64,000 nucleotides of DNA from Psychrobacter immobilis (GTDB lineage: Bacteria; Pseudomonadota; Gammaproteobacteria; Pseudomonadales; Moraxellaceae), in contig NZ_CAJGZM010000001.1 of NCBI RefSeq assembly GCF_904846175.1, forward strand, positions 310,001 to 374,000, written 5' to 3'. Below, piece after piece: positions 26,549-36,000 of the stretch. The position numbers and the translations under genes were made by a program. Each line of letters starts with the position of its first letter. The stretch's first letter is position 1. The notes under the pieces are model-generated. The model was given only the letters and a program-made list of their open reading frames with translations. It was not told the DNA's origin and searched no databases.

Positions 26549-29464
26549 ATGACCGAACCGCAAAATACACCTATGAATCAAGACCCAAAAGACAACAACC
26601 CTATGGTAACACCTGTTAATAAAGCAGAAGAGTCCGAACCATTACCAACAAATCTGCCTAAAAAAAAGCCCTCTAAAACAAAGCTACCTAAAAAAGAACT
26701 GGCACGCAAAAAGCCGGCAGACATTACTGAGCCAGATAGCACATTAGATGCACCTAGCACGCCTCATGCGGTATTTATCGATGTTAATGAGCGCTGCCTT
26801 ATCAGTGCCGAGCAGCTTAAGCGTTATACGGATACCAATGAGCTACCGAGCGATACCCGCACTGCCCCCGATTTAGATATCGGCTTTGGGCAACAGCGTG
26901 CCCTTAAAGCGTTATATACGGCACTGGATATTCATGCCAGCGGCTATCATGTGTTTGCCGCTGGTGAAAATGGTTTAGGTAAACGCACGGTTATCAGTCG
27001 CTTGCTACAGCGGATTGCCGCTGACGCACCAACACCCGATGATTGGGTTTATGTATATAACTTTACCGATCCACGTACACCGCAAGCATTACGTTTACCT
27101 TCTGGTCAGGCGACCATACTACAACAACAGGTCAATCAATTGTGGCAGCAAGCCAAAAAACGACTTAGCCAGCGTTTTCGTAGCGACCAATATCAAAGCA
27201 AAATCGAAGCCATCAAAAATGATACCCATCAAAAAGAAAGTCAAGCTTACGACGACCTAAATACCGAAGGCAAACAATACGATTTGGCACTGACGTTTCG
27301 TTCATTTGATAATAAAGCGGTATTTGTACACCCAAGCCAACTACCAAAAGAAGATAGTGATAGTGAGGTTAAAGATGACAAAAACTTTAACAGCCAGAAA
27401 AATAAGTCAATAAAAGAGGAAAGTCAAAGAGCCAATATTCCTAATGGCCATATTTCTAGTGCTGATGATAGCGTTACCAAAGATGCTAGCCACGAGTACG
27501 GCAAGAGCGAATATGAAGCTGAGCTAAATAATTTTGCGCAAAAGAACCATATGCAAAAGCGTTTAAGTCAGTTAACCATCGCGTTAGAGCAATTAGAAGA
27601 CGAAGCCAATGATGCGATTGAAGCGCTACATCGCAATATTGCACGTCGAGCACTACAGCCCTTATTTGCCCCTATCTATGAGCAGTTCGCCGCCCATCCA
27701 TCGGTCGTCGACTATCTAAAAACCGTATTTACCGATATGGTCACGCATGTCGAGCGTATCGTTAATGGCGATGACGAAGAGTTTGTGACGGCAGTCCTTG
27801 CTACAACGCCAAGCCGCTATGCAGTGAACGTCATTGTCAGTCACGCGCCAGATAGTGGAGCACCTGTCATTTTTGAAGATTTGCCGACGCATTTAAACCT
27901 ATTGGGTCATGTCGAGCAAATCACCCAATTGGGTACGGTGACCACCGATGTCAGTATGATTCGAGCAGGTGCCCTGCACCGTGCCAATGGCGGCTATCTA
28001 TTGTTAGAAGCCAGTCACTTACTTGAGCACCCTTATGCATGGCAAGGTCTTAAGCGCGCCCTCCAATCACGTAAAATCAAACTCTCAAGCCTTGAGCAGA
28101 TGCTCACCTTAACAGGCAGCTTATCGCTAGCGCCCGCGCCCATTGACCTTGATATTAAGGTGATTTTGCTTGGCGAAGCGGATTTATATTACGAACTTCT
28201 AGAACTTGAGCCAGAGTTTGATGCGGTATTTAAAGTACGCGCCGATTTTCATGATGATGTGACTCGCAGCCCTGAGCACGAATTGGCATTGGTCGCCAAA
28301 ATGGCTGACATCATTGATTATGCTAACCTTTATCCTTTTGATAGCAGCGCACAAGCCGCTCTACTTGAGCATTTAAGCTTACAAGCCGAAGACCAAGACC
28401 GCTTAAGTTTACATAGCGATTTATTGATTAAGCTCTTACATGAATCCAACCGCCATGCACGTTTGAGCGGTAAAAATATCGTTAGTGCCATTCACGTCAC
28501 TTATGCTATTGACGATATGGATGAGCGCTCAGGATATTTGCGCGACCTTTATTGGGATGAGCTAAAAAATGGACAACAGCTTATTCAGACCCAAGGCGAT
28601 GCTGTTGGACAAGTAAATGCGCTCACTGTCGTCAGCTATGCCGATAGCGAGTTTGGCATGCCCGCTCGTCTGACAGCGGTCATTCAGCCAAATATCGGCG
28701 CGGGCGAAATCCTCGATATCGAGCGCGATGTGGATTTAGGCGGGAGCTTACACGCCAAAGGTATGCTGATTATGACCAGCTATTTGCGCGCCTTATTTAG
28801 TCAGCATCATGCGCTAAACTTTAGCGCCTCGCTCGCTTTTGAGCAAAGTTATGCCCATATCGATGGTGATAGTGCGACGGTCAGTGAAGGCTGCGCGCTA
28901 CTCTCCGCCTTGGCAAACGTCCCTATCAATCAATCTTTTGCGATTACCGGTTCGATGAATCAGTTAGGCGAAGTCCAAGCGGTTGGCGGTATCAATTCTA
29001 AAATCGCCGGTTTCTTTGACGCTTGCCGTGAGCAAGAGCTGACGGGACAACAAGGCGTAGTCATTCCAATGGCCAACGTCAAACAATTAATGCTACGTGA
29101 CGACATCATTGCCGCCGTTCAAGCAGAGCAATTTCATATTTATGGCGTACATACCTTAAGTGAAGCCTTGACCTTAATGACCGGTTTGCCTGTTGATACC
29201 ATGAATAAAAAAGGTCGCTACCGTAAAGAAACCTTATTTGGCAAAGTATTAAGCCGTTTGATGCTTTGGGATGAGAATCAGAATACTGATGACGAAGTCG
29301 ATGATAAAAAGTCGAAAAAGAAAGCCAAGAAAAAGCGCCAAGCTAAGCGTCAGAAAAAACAGGATAAGCAAAAAAAGTCGAAGAAAGAGAAAGGTGAGTT
29401 AGATACAAGTCCAGACGTAAATCCAGATGAAAACATAGAGAAAAATACAGAAGAGCATCTGTAG
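26549..29464 (+). CDS. Lon-like AAA+ ATP-dependent protease (YcbZ/LonB-related)
   Basis: A 971-residue cytoplasmic protease of the Lon-2 group. The P-loop ENGLGKR lies near 140-147 and a Walker B-like GGYLLLE near 480. The C-terminal serine/lysine protease domain has the catalytic Ser775 in DGDSAT and Lys818 in GGINSKI. Unusual parts are a charged leader with Lys/Pro repeats (1-60), a hydrophilic insertion (about 265-320) in the helical region between the two ATPase halves, and a C-terminal tail of about 45 residues that is extremely Lys-rich and then acidic. No clear ribosome site precedes the ATG. The cellular substrates are unknown. Confidence 0.88.
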   Translation: MTEPQNTPMNQDPKDNNPMVTPVNKAEESEPLPTNLPKKKPSKTKLPKKELARKKPADITEPDSTLDAPSTPHAVFIDVNERCLISAEQLKRYTDTNELPSDTRTAPDLDIGFGQQRALKALYTALDIHASGYHVFAAGENGLGKRTVISRLLQRIAADAPTPDDWVYVYNFTDPRTPQALRLPSGQATILQQQVNQLWQQAKKRLSQRFRSDQYQSKIEAIKNDTHQKESQAYDDLNTEGKQYDLALTFRSFDNKAVFVHPSQLPKEDSDSEVKDDKNFNSQKNKSIKEESQRANIPNGHISSADDSVTKDASHEYGKSEYEAELNNFAQKNHMQKRLSQLTIALEQLEDEANDAIEALHRNIARRALQPLFAPIYEQFAAHPSVVDYLKTVFTDMVTHVERIVNGDDEEFVTAVLATTPSRYAVNVIVSHAPDSGAPVIFEDLPTHLNLLGHVEQITQLGTVTTDVSMIRAGALHRANGGYLLLEASHLLEHPYAWQGLKRALQSRKIKLSSLEQMLTLTGSLSLAPAPIDLDIKVILLGEADLYYELLELEPEFDAVFKVRADFHDDVTRSPEHELALVAKMADIIDYANLYPFDSSAQAALLEHLSLQAEDQDRLSLHSDLLIKLLHESNRHARLSGKNIVSAIHVTYAIDDMDERSGYLRDLYWDELKNGQQLIQTQGDAVGQVNALTVVSYADSEFGMPARLTAVIQPNIGAGEILDIERDVDLGGSLHAKGMLIMTSYLRALFSQHHALNFSASLAFEQSYAHIDGDSATVSEGCALLSALANVPINQSFAITGSMNQLGEVQAVGGINSKIAGFFDACREQELTGQQGVVIPMANVKQLMLRDDIIAAVQAEQFHIYGVHTLSEALTLMTGLPVDTMNKKGRYRKETLFGKVLSRLMLWDENQNTDDEVDDKKSKKKAKKKRQAKRQKKQDKQKKSKKEKGELDTSPDVNPDENIEKNTEEHL

Positions 29465-29587
29465 ACGTTGTCATGCTTTTCTGCGATGATTGGTTTTTGT
29501 GTTTTGCCTTTGACTTTGCTTTTCTTATTGATAAAAAACTCAGAGAAGCTAGCAACCAAACCTGTGACTGAATAAAGGTTATCTTTA

Positions 29588-30748
29588 ATGACTGTACATT
29601 CTACTGACGCCGATAGTATTCAAGCTCAAGTAGCTGTTGATGATTCAGCAACTGCGCTAGTGATGAGAGAAGTTACTGAGCAAAATGAAGAAGTTACTGC
29701 AGATAATAAAGCGTCTGAGGAAGCAGCAGATAATCGTCATGGAGCCGCGACGACGGCGCGGCAATGGCAAGTGTTGTCACAATTGCAGCGCAATCGCTGG
29801 GTAGGTACAACCCATGTCTACGAGCAGCTTATATTGGCAGGTTTTGATATCAGTTTGCGCACGGTGCAACGCGACTTAAATGCTCTTGCTAAACGCTTTC
29901 CTATCGAAAAAAACAATGCCAATCCACAGGGCTGGCGCTGGAAAGATGATGCGCCGCTGCAAAGCTTACCGCATATGAATTTATCACAAGCGGTTGCCTT
30001 TAATATGGTCGAAGCCAATCTAAGTCAGCTGCTACCGCCGGTTATTTTAGATGAGTTATTCCCTTGGTTTGACTTAGCACGCAGGCAGCTCAAAAATAGC
30101 AAAGTCACGCATTCATGGATTGACAGAGTACGTATCGAGCCTGCGACTCAGCCTTTAATTGCGCCGCATATTGATTTGGACAGTAAAGACAACATTTATC
30201 ATGCGTTATTTTATCAATTACAGATACAAGCGAGCTATACTCGCAGTGATAAATCACAAGCCAGCGAATATACCCTAAACCCTATTGCTATCATTCAGCG
30301 TGGGGTGATTATTTACCTGTTGGCAACGCGTACCGATGACCCAGAAATGATTATTCGTACCTTTGCTTTGCATCGATTTACAAGCGTCGAGATACTAGAA
30401 AGCGTGGCTAAAACCCCAGATAAATTCCAATTGGATAACTATCTAGATGCAGGCGGCATGGGCTTTAGCCATCCTCTATTTAGCCAATTACCTGATCATG
30501 GAAAACATACCGTGGTTGAGCTACAATTTACCAAACAAGCGGGCAAAAGCTTAACGGAAAGCAAGCTGAGTGACGACCAAGTCGTTATCATAAACAATGA
30601 TGGAACCCTGACCATACAAGGAACTGTTAACTTAACCTCACAGTTGGTTTGGTGGTTACGTGGCTTTGGTAGCGGTCTATTAGATGCTAAGCCCGCGCTG
30701 CTTTATCAAGCCGTATTAGACAAACCAATAAATGATGAAGAAAAATAG
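29588..30748 (+). CDS. WYL-domain transcriptional regulator
   Basis: A 386-residue regulator with an N-terminal winged helix-turn-helix (about 55-115, including SLRTVQRDLNALAKRFP) and a WYL-type ligand domain (about 210-275, with NPIAIIQRGVIIYLLA and ALHRFTSVEI), followed by a C-terminal extension ending in a VWWLRGFG-like segment. WYL proteins usually bind nucleotides or nucleic acid fragments and control stress, repair or defence genes. Residues 1-55 are acidic and disordered. It starts 124 bases after the Lon-like gene, with AAGG at a longish distance before the ATG. Its targets are not shown by the sequence. Confidence 0.87.
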   Translation: MTVHSTDADSIQAQVAVDDSATALVMREVTEQNEEVTADNKASEEAADNRHGAATTARQWQVLSQLQRNRWVGTTHVYEQLILAGFDISLRTVQRDLNALAKRFPIEKNNANPQGWRWKDDAPLQSLPHMNLSQAVAFNMVEANLSQLLPPVILDELFPWFDLARRQLKNSKVTHSWIDRVRIEPATQPLIAPHIDLDSKDNIYHALFYQLQIQASYTRSDKSQASEYTLNPIAIIQRGVIIYLLATRTDDPEMIIRTFALHRFTSVEILESVAKTPDKFQLDNYLDAGGMGFSHPLFSQLPDHGKHTVVELQFTKQAGKSLTESKLSDDQVVIINNDGTLTIQGTVNLTSQLVWWLRGFGSGLLDAKPALLYQAVLDKPINDEEK

Positions 30749-30859
30749 CTCATTATTAATGATTATAAAAATCTAATAGCCATACTCAAACACCCTAACG
30801 CTTATAATATTTAAAATAACTATCGCAACATTCAACATGTAAAATCCAAAAGGAATATT

Positions 30860-31519
30860 ATGTCGACCACTATCCCATCACCACTACTTTCAGACAGTTT
30901 ACGAGGGCTGGGTTTAGATGCGGGGACGTTATTCTTTGCGCTAAATTATGAATTTACCAAGATTGAGCAAAAAGGTTTATTTAAAAACTTAAAGAAGCGC
31001 TTTAAGAAAAATGAAGGTGCCATTGATATCGATTTGGCCTGCGTACTCTATGACGATAACTGTATCATCAGCGATATTGTTTGGTTTAAGCAGTTACGTG
31101 ATAAAGCAGAATCCATCAAACATCAAGGCGATAGTCTCAATGGCAAAGACCGCGGTGAGCAAGCGATGTACCTTGCACCTCTTGACCAAGAGCAAATCCG
31201 GCTTTATTTGGATAAAATCCCCGCGCACATCACACATATCGCTTTGCTTGCAAACTCTTATCATGGGCAGCCTTTTAGCAGAGTCAAAAAAGGTGAAATT
31301 CATTTAAGCGATGATGAAGGCAACCGCTCTTTTGAAGTTAATTTAAAGCAGCTGCCGCGTGATTGCATTACGCTTTGGGTCGCGCACTTGCGCCGAGAGG
31401 TGGATGACTGGCATTTGACTTTACAAAATCTACCACTGCCTGCGACAGATCTATCGACAGCCGCGCAAGAAGTGGCACATGAATTGGCGCGTGCCCTGCC
31501 TGCTCCGCAAGGGATTTAA
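30860..31519 (+). CDS. TerD-family (tellurite/stress response) protein
   Basis: A 219-residue protein with the TerD fold. The family core is clear: IDIDLACVLYDD (55-66), IVWFKQL (73-79) and IKHQGDSLNGKDRGE (86-100), which carries the calcium-binding acidic residues. A Lys-rich loop (40-52) interrupts the N-terminal part. TerD proteins occur in ter clusters linked to tellurite, colicin and phage tolerance, but no terZABC genes are present here. The ATG has AAAGGAA eight bases upstream, and a terminator at about 31569-31609 follows. A possible partner is the WYL regulator 112 bases upstream. Confidence 0.85.
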   Translation: MSTTIPSPLLSDSLRGLGLDAGTLFFALNYEFTKIEQKGLFKNLKKRFKKNEGAIDIDLACVLYDDNCIISDIVWFKQLRDKAESIKHQGDSLNGKDRGEQAMYLAPLDQEQIRLYLDKIPAHITHIALLANSYHGQPFSRVKKGEIHLSDDEGNRSFEVNLKQLPRDCITLWVAHLRREVDDWHLTLQNLPLPATDLSTAAQEVAHELARALPAPQGI

Positions 31520-31568
31520 CATTAATGTAGAAATTTAGAGAGGTAGAACTGATTAGTACCTAACAATA

Positions 31569-31609
31569 AAAAGGATTAGACGTTATTAATAGCGTCTTAC
31601 CCTTTTTTT
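31569..31609. terminator. Terminator after the TerD-like gene
   Basis: Imperfect stem aaaagg-a-ttagacg / cgtctta-c-cctttt with a T run, between two convergent genes; it can serve both. Confidence 0.75.
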
Positions 31610-31690
31610 ACACCAAAATTTTCAATTCAAGAACTGCTTTTAAGAGCTGCTCTTAAAAACTATCTTTAAAAAAAGGCTTAAACGTAAGCT

Positions 31691-32671
31691 TTACTCTAAC
31701 GGCTCACCGCAATGCGGGCAAAAATTCTTTTGCCGCACTTCTCTTTCGCGGCGTTCTAGCTCTTGCTCACGCAATACTTGCAGCACAATCTCTTGTGCTT
31801 GCTCCTTATCCAAACCAAGCTCGCGGCGGATCTTCTCAATCATCATCTGATTCTGTACCAAATCAAAATCACTATCGACCAATTGTCCGCGAAAATCTTG
31901 CTCAAGCTCTTCACGGCGCTGACTGAGCTCATTTGCCAGACCCGTGGCCAAGATACCGGCTGGTAATGCAGCCAGACCGACGCCTAATATGGTAATAATT
32001 GCACCCAATATCTTACCAGCATTGGTGATGGGCGTTACATCGCCGTAGCCAACCGTCGTTAAGGTGACCACCGCCCACCACATGGCTTTGGGTATCGATT
32101 CAAACTCGTCTGGCTGCGCGTGGTTTTCGACCAAATAAATCCCACTCGATGCCGTCACAATCATAATAATTAAGATAAAAAGGACCGCTTGAAACGAGCC
32201 CTTTTCCTTACTGATGACCACCAATAAAATACGTAAGGAAGCAAAATAACGAGTGAGCTTAAGTATGCGAAACAGACGTAAGATACGTAAGAAACGCAAA
32301 TCTATACTGACGAAGAAATTTAAGAATGCGGGTGCAATCGCAATAATATCAATCAATGCCGACGGGCTTTTTAGCCAATCCCAACGCTGACGCCACGTGG
32401 TATTGTCAGGCTTTGCTTCCGCAACACTCCATAACCTGAGCAAATATTCGATGGAAAATACGATAATCGAGAAATTCTCAAACCAAGTAAAGTACTCTTG
32501 ATATGGATAGTACCAGCCGTCAACGGACTCAGCGATGACCGCCGTGACGTTCGCCATGATCAAAAGAATGAGGAAATAGTCAACATAGCGACTAAAGAGT
32601 GTATCATGCTCATCGTTTTGTAGAATGTTATAGACGAAAAGACGCAAGCGCCGTATAGATTGGAGTAGCAT
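31691..32671 (-). CDS. Voltage-gated-type potassium channel
   Basis: A 326-residue six-helix ion channel. The selectivity filter TTVGYGD is at about 205-211, between the last two membrane segments, and the S4 helix shows regularly spaced arginines (RFLRILRLFRILKLTR, about 126-141), so it should conduct K+ across the inner membrane and sense voltage. The C-terminal part (about 260-326) is an Arg/Glu-rich likely coiled coil that ends in CPHCG, half of a zinc ribbon. The frame is open further from a TTG at 32728, but the ATG at 32671 with GGGA just upstream is preferred. A tandem repeat lies upstream. Confidence 0.87.
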   Translation of the reverse strand: MLLQSIRRLRLFVYNILQNDEHDTLFSRYVDYFLILLIMANVTAVIAESVDGWYYPYQEYFTWFENFSIIVFSIEYLLRLWSVAEAKPDNTTWRQRWDWLKSPSALIDIIAIAPAFLNFFVSIDLRFLRILRLFRILKLTRYFASLRILLVVISKEKGSFQAVLFILIIMIVTASSGIYLVENHAQPDEFESIPKAMWWAVVTLTTVGYGDVTPITNAGKILGAIITILGVGLAALPAGILATGLANELSQRREELEQDFRGQLVDSDFDLVQNQMMIEKIRRELGLDKEQAQEIVLQVLREQELERREREVRQKNFCPHCGEPLE

Positions 32672-32789
32672 GGCGTCCCTATGCGGTTTTAGACTGGCCT
32701 TATATGAATAAAAGCCAAGTACGGACAATCGATGAATAGCTGAATTGATTCTAAAAATATGGTTTTTCTTAGAGAATTAGTGATGGATT

Positions 32790-32828
32790 ACTTTTAAAAT
32801 TAAAAGTGTCAAAATTAAAAGTATCAAA
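32790..32828. repeat. Inverted and tandem repeat upstream of the channel gene
   Basis: ATTAAAAGTGTCAAA (32799-32813) is followed directly by the same 15 bases with one change (32814-32828). The first copy overlaps an inverted repeat ACTTTTAA/TTAAAAGT (32790-32807). It lies about 120-160 bases upstream of the channel start. Confidence 0.6.
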
Positions 32829-32865
32829 GCTAATTTTACTTTGATTTATCCATCAGCAGTCATGA

Positions 32866-33093
32866 TTATACAAAATTTAGATAATAAATGTAGGTTGCCG
32901 CTAACAATATAATGGCAATCAAAAAAAAGACCAAGCGTAGAAAGCGCTCATCAACTCTTAACTGACTGCTTAAATTTTGCGCAGGTAATAAGAATAAACC
33001 ACATTTAGGACAACACGAATCAAGTTGGTTTAACAGTTTGATTGAACGGGCGTTTTCACAGCGCAGTGGAGAATTACTACAATAGCCAAGCAT
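32866..33093 (-). CDS. Small zinc-ribbon membrane protein
   Basis: A 75-residue protein whose cysteines C5, C12, C28 and C31 (the last two in CPKCG) form a zinc-ribbon-like pattern, followed by one hydrophobic segment at about 53-72, so it is probably a single-span inner-membrane protein. It ends just upstream of the channel gene, whose product also ends in a CPHCG motif, and both are read leftward, so they might be co-transcribed. I do not recognise a family. The ATG is certain as an open start, but the ribosome site is poor, so real expression is less sure. Confidence 0.6.
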   Translation of the reverse strand: MLGYCSNSPLRCENARSIKLLNQLDSCCPKCGLFLLPAQNLSSQLRVDERFLRLVFFLIAIILLAATYIYYLNFV

Positions 33094-33231
33094 AATATGT
33101 AACCAGAACCTTTAGCAAATAGTAGAAAAAGCGAAAAATTAAAACTGATTAAAAAACAGATCTTAATTTAACCTATCACATCAATCGCAACTGTAACTTA
33201 AGATATAAATATTACTACTTTCTATGCAATG

Positions 33232-33263
33232 CCTTACTTTTGGTAAGGTTTTTGTATTATAAT
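33232..33263 (+). promoter_or_regulatory. Putative ompW promoter with inverted repeat
   Basis: A TATAAT -10 box at 33258-33263, with the weak -35 TACTTT at 33235-33240. A perfect inverted repeat CCTTAC-ttttg-GTAAGG (33232-33248) overlaps the -35 and is followed by five T. It could be an operator. Confidence 0.55.
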
Positions 33264-33375
33264 AGAGAGATAATGTTACGAGTTAACAATAACTATAACA
33301 TTGTGTATCGGTCACTAATGTCATCCCTCATTAGAAACTAACCAATAATCATCTATTATGTTGAGGAATCAAACG

Positions 33376-34011
33376 ATGAAACTACAATCCCTAGTTTTAG
33401 CTGCTGCAACTGCCCTTACTATGACCACTGCTTTCGCTGTACCTGCTGGTACTTGGTCAGTCGCTGCCGGCGCACACTATGTTGATCCTAAAAGCGATAA
33501 CGGTAACGTCACTATAGGTAATACAAATTATGCTGTAGATGTTGACGGCGATGTACGTCCAACCATCAGTGGCGAATACTTTATCGCTAATAACGTTGGT
33601 GTTGAACTACTAGCGGCTATTCCATTTCATCATGATTTCACTTTAACTGATGCAAATGGTGGTGAAATCACAGGTAGAACTCAACATTTACCGCCTACTC
33701 TTTCACTACAATATCACTTCGACGGCTATAATATGCCTATGAATGTGAAACCATTTGTTGGTGTTGGTGTGAACTACACGACTTTCTTTAAAGAGAAAGC
33801 CAATGTTCCAGGTACTGAGCTAAAACTTGACGATAGCGTCGGTGTTGCTGGTCATATCGGTCTTGATATCCCATTTGCTCCTACCGAGTCTTTCCGTATT
33901 GATGCCCGTTATATGGACATCAAAACTGATGCTACTTTAAACGGTGCAGATATTGGTGAAATCGACATCAGCCCTTGGGTATATGGCGTTGCTTTTGTAA
34001 AACAGTTCTAA
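33376..34011 (+). CDS. ompW: Outer membrane protein OmpW
   Basis: Small eight-stranded outer-membrane beta-barrel of 211 residues, a channel for small hydrophobic molecules. A signal peptide (about 1-21, cut after AFA) is followed by GTWSVAAGAHYVDPKSDN, typical for OmpW after the cleavage site, and the protein ends in a terminal Phe as barrels do. PPTLSLQYHF, GVGVNYTTFF and YMDI strands alternate in the OmpW way. The start at 33376 has TTGAGGA nine bases upstream; an ATG six codons earlier is less likely. Transcribed alone with its own terminator. Confidence 0.93.
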   Translation: MKLQSLVLAAATALTMTTAFAVPAGTWSVAAGAHYVDPKSDNGNVTIGNTNYAVDVDGDVRPTISGEYFIANNVGVELLAAIPFHHDFTLTDANGGEITGRTQHLPPTLSLQYHFDGYNMPMNVKPFVGVGVNYTTFFKEKANVPGTELKLDDSVGVAGHIGLDIPFAPTESFRIDARYMDIKTDATLNGADIGEIDISPWVYGVAFVKQF

Positions 34012-34046
34012 TATAGCCCATTGCTATAGACTGAACGGCATAAATA

Positions 34047-34076
34047 AAAGAAGCCAGCTTAATAGCTGGCTTCTTT
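34047..34076 (+). terminator. Terminator of ompW
   Basis: Perfect 13-base stem AAAGAAGCCAGCT/AGCTGGCTTCTTT with a four-base loop, about 35 bases after the stop. Confidence 0.85.
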
Positions 34077-34179
34077 ATATCTGTCATTTATCTATAATTT
34101 AGTGAAATAACAGATATAAAAAAGACCACCCGTAGATAGTCTTTTCATGATTCATACTATTTTTAAATAATCATAAAAC

Positions 34180-35961
34180 CTATAGCAAAATCCGACGTGG
34201 ATCTGCCAATAAGCTTGCGATATAACGGGTAAATACCGCGGCATCGGCGCCATTAATCACCCGATGGTCATAAGACAATGATAGCGGCAACATCAAACGC
34301 GGCTCAAAGGTTTGCTTAGTGGCATTCCAACGCGGCTGCATACTCGCTTCTGATACGCCTAAGATACCCACTTGTGGCCAATTTACTAATGGTGTAAATG
34401 CAGTACCACCTAAGTTACCTTGACTAGATATCGTAAAGCTCGCGCCTTGCAAGTCTTTAGTCGTGAGCTTCTTATCACGCGCTTTAACCGCAAGTTCCCC
34501 AATTTCAACGGCAATCTGCTTAAGCCCTTTATCTTGCACATTTTTGATAACAGGTACAATTAAACCGTCATCAGTCGCTACCGCAATACCCATATTCACG
34601 CTCTTACGTAAGATAACTTGGGTATTATCATCGCTTAAATGACTATTAAAACGCGGATGCTGGGTCAATGCGTAAGCAGTTGCTTTGACAACAAAGGCTA
34701 AAATAGTGAAGCCAATACCTTCCGCTTTCATAGCACCTTTAAGCTCACCACGTAACTTTTCAGTGTCAGTGATATCAGACAAGTCAAACTGCGTCACTTG
34801 CGGCAATAAGGTATTATAATTAAGCTGCGGTATCGACACTTTTTGTAGACGGCTTAAGTCTTGTAATTCGGTCTCACCCCATATTTCAGTATTACTCATA
34901 TCAGGTAAGCTTGGCAGGCTTGAGCTAACTCCATTGCTACTTGCAGGTGCTACTTTTTGCGTATTTAAGCTATCTTTTACATGCGCAAATAAATCTTCTT
35001 TTAAGATACGATCATTAAGCGCCGAACCCGTCACTTGGGTGATATCAACCCCTAGCTGACGCGCAAGCTTACGCACAGCAGGACCGGCATAGATATCGAC
35101 CATTTTTTCGTTGACTTGTGCTTCGCTCAGCTTAGCATTTGTAGCGTTCGTATTAGTCGTAGATTTAGCGGCTTTTTTGGGCTCGCCAGTCGTTTGCGAC
35201 TTAGCAGACTGCTCAGCTGATTCAGTTTTATTAGTGGAGTCAGCAGGTTTTGATGCTTGCGATTTAGAAGTCTCTGCTTTAGATTCACTAACATTATTAC
35301 TGGCGCTATTTGAACTATCACCCATGATAACGATAAAGTCTTGACCATTGACGACCATATCGCCGGCTTGCACCAATATTTTTTCAACCTTACCCGCTTC
35401 TGGCGCCGGTACTTCAACTGACGCTTTATCAGATTCAATAAGCAGAATTGATTGATCAGCAGTAACCATATCACCGACACTGACCATAATCTCAGACACT
35501 TGCGCTTCATCGACACCTAAATCTGGCAAAGCATGAGTGGTTGATTTTCCTACTTGCTCGCCTGCTTGCTCGCCTGCTTGCTCACTTGCTCGATTGGCAG
35601 ATTGAGAAGTGTTTGGCTCGGCTATTTTATTGTCGTTTTGCTTCTCTGCTTGCTGATTGTCCTGCGACTCATTTTGTTTATCAGCGCCAGTATCTATTTC
35701 GTTTTCTATATCAGTGCTTTGACTGTCAGCATCGGCTTCGCTTTCAAGCTCAATAAGCACCATACCTTCGCTCACTTGGTCGCCAACTGCCACGCTAATC
35801 TTAGTCACTTTACCGGCAGCCGAGCTCGGCACTTCTACTGAGGCTTTATCAGATTCCAATAAAATAATATTGTCATCTTTTGCAATAACGTCGCCAACTT
35901 CGACCATAATCTCACTGACTTCGGCGCTATCGACACCCAAATCGGGGGCTTTAATATCCAT
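34180..35961 (-). CDS. aceF: Dihydrolipoamide acetyltransferase (E2) of pyruvate dehydrogenase
   Basis: Transfers acetyl groups to CoA in the pyruvate dehydrogenase complex. The 593 residues hold two lipoyl domains with lipoyl lysines K39 and K179 in ESDKASVEVP, Ala/Gln/Ser-rich linkers (about 75-145 and 220-285), the peripheral-subunit binding domain (about 290-325, with AGPAVRKLARQLGV) and the catalytic domain with the SYDHRVINGAD motif near the C-terminus. The first linker has three EQAGEQ-like repeats. The ATG has GGAG upstream. It is 39 bases after aceE, in one operon; no lpd gene follows. Confidence 0.96.
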   Translation of the reverse strand: MDIKAPDLGVDSAEVSEIMVEVGDVIAKDDNIILLESDKASVEVPSSAAGKVTKISVAVGDQVSEGMVLIELESEADADSQSTDIENEIDTGADKQNESQDNQQAEKQNDNKIAEPNTSQSANRASEQAGEQAGEQVGKSTTHALPDLGVDEAQVSEIMVSVGDMVTADQSILLIESDKASVEVPAPEAGKVEKILVQAGDMVVNGQDFIVIMGDSSNSASNNVSESKAETSKSQASKPADSTNKTESAEQSAKSQTTGEPKKAAKSTTNTNATNAKLSEAQVNEKMVDIYAGPAVRKLARQLGVDITQVTGSALNDRILKEDLFAHVKDSLNTQKVAPASSNGVSSSLPSLPDMSNTEIWGETELQDLSRLQKVSIPQLNYNTLLPQVTQFDLSDITDTEKLRGELKGAMKAEGIGFTILAFVVKATAYALTQHPRFNSHLSDDNTQVILRKSVNMGIAVATDDGLIVPVIKNVQDKGLKQIAVEIGELAVKARDKKLTTKDLQGASFTISSQGNLGGTAFTPLVNWPQVGILGVSEASMQPRWNATKQTFEPRLMLPLSLSYDHRVINGADAAVFTRYIASLLADPRRILL

Positions 35962-36000
35962 CCGTAATTCTCCTTATATTATGATTGCCTTGTCTTTTGG

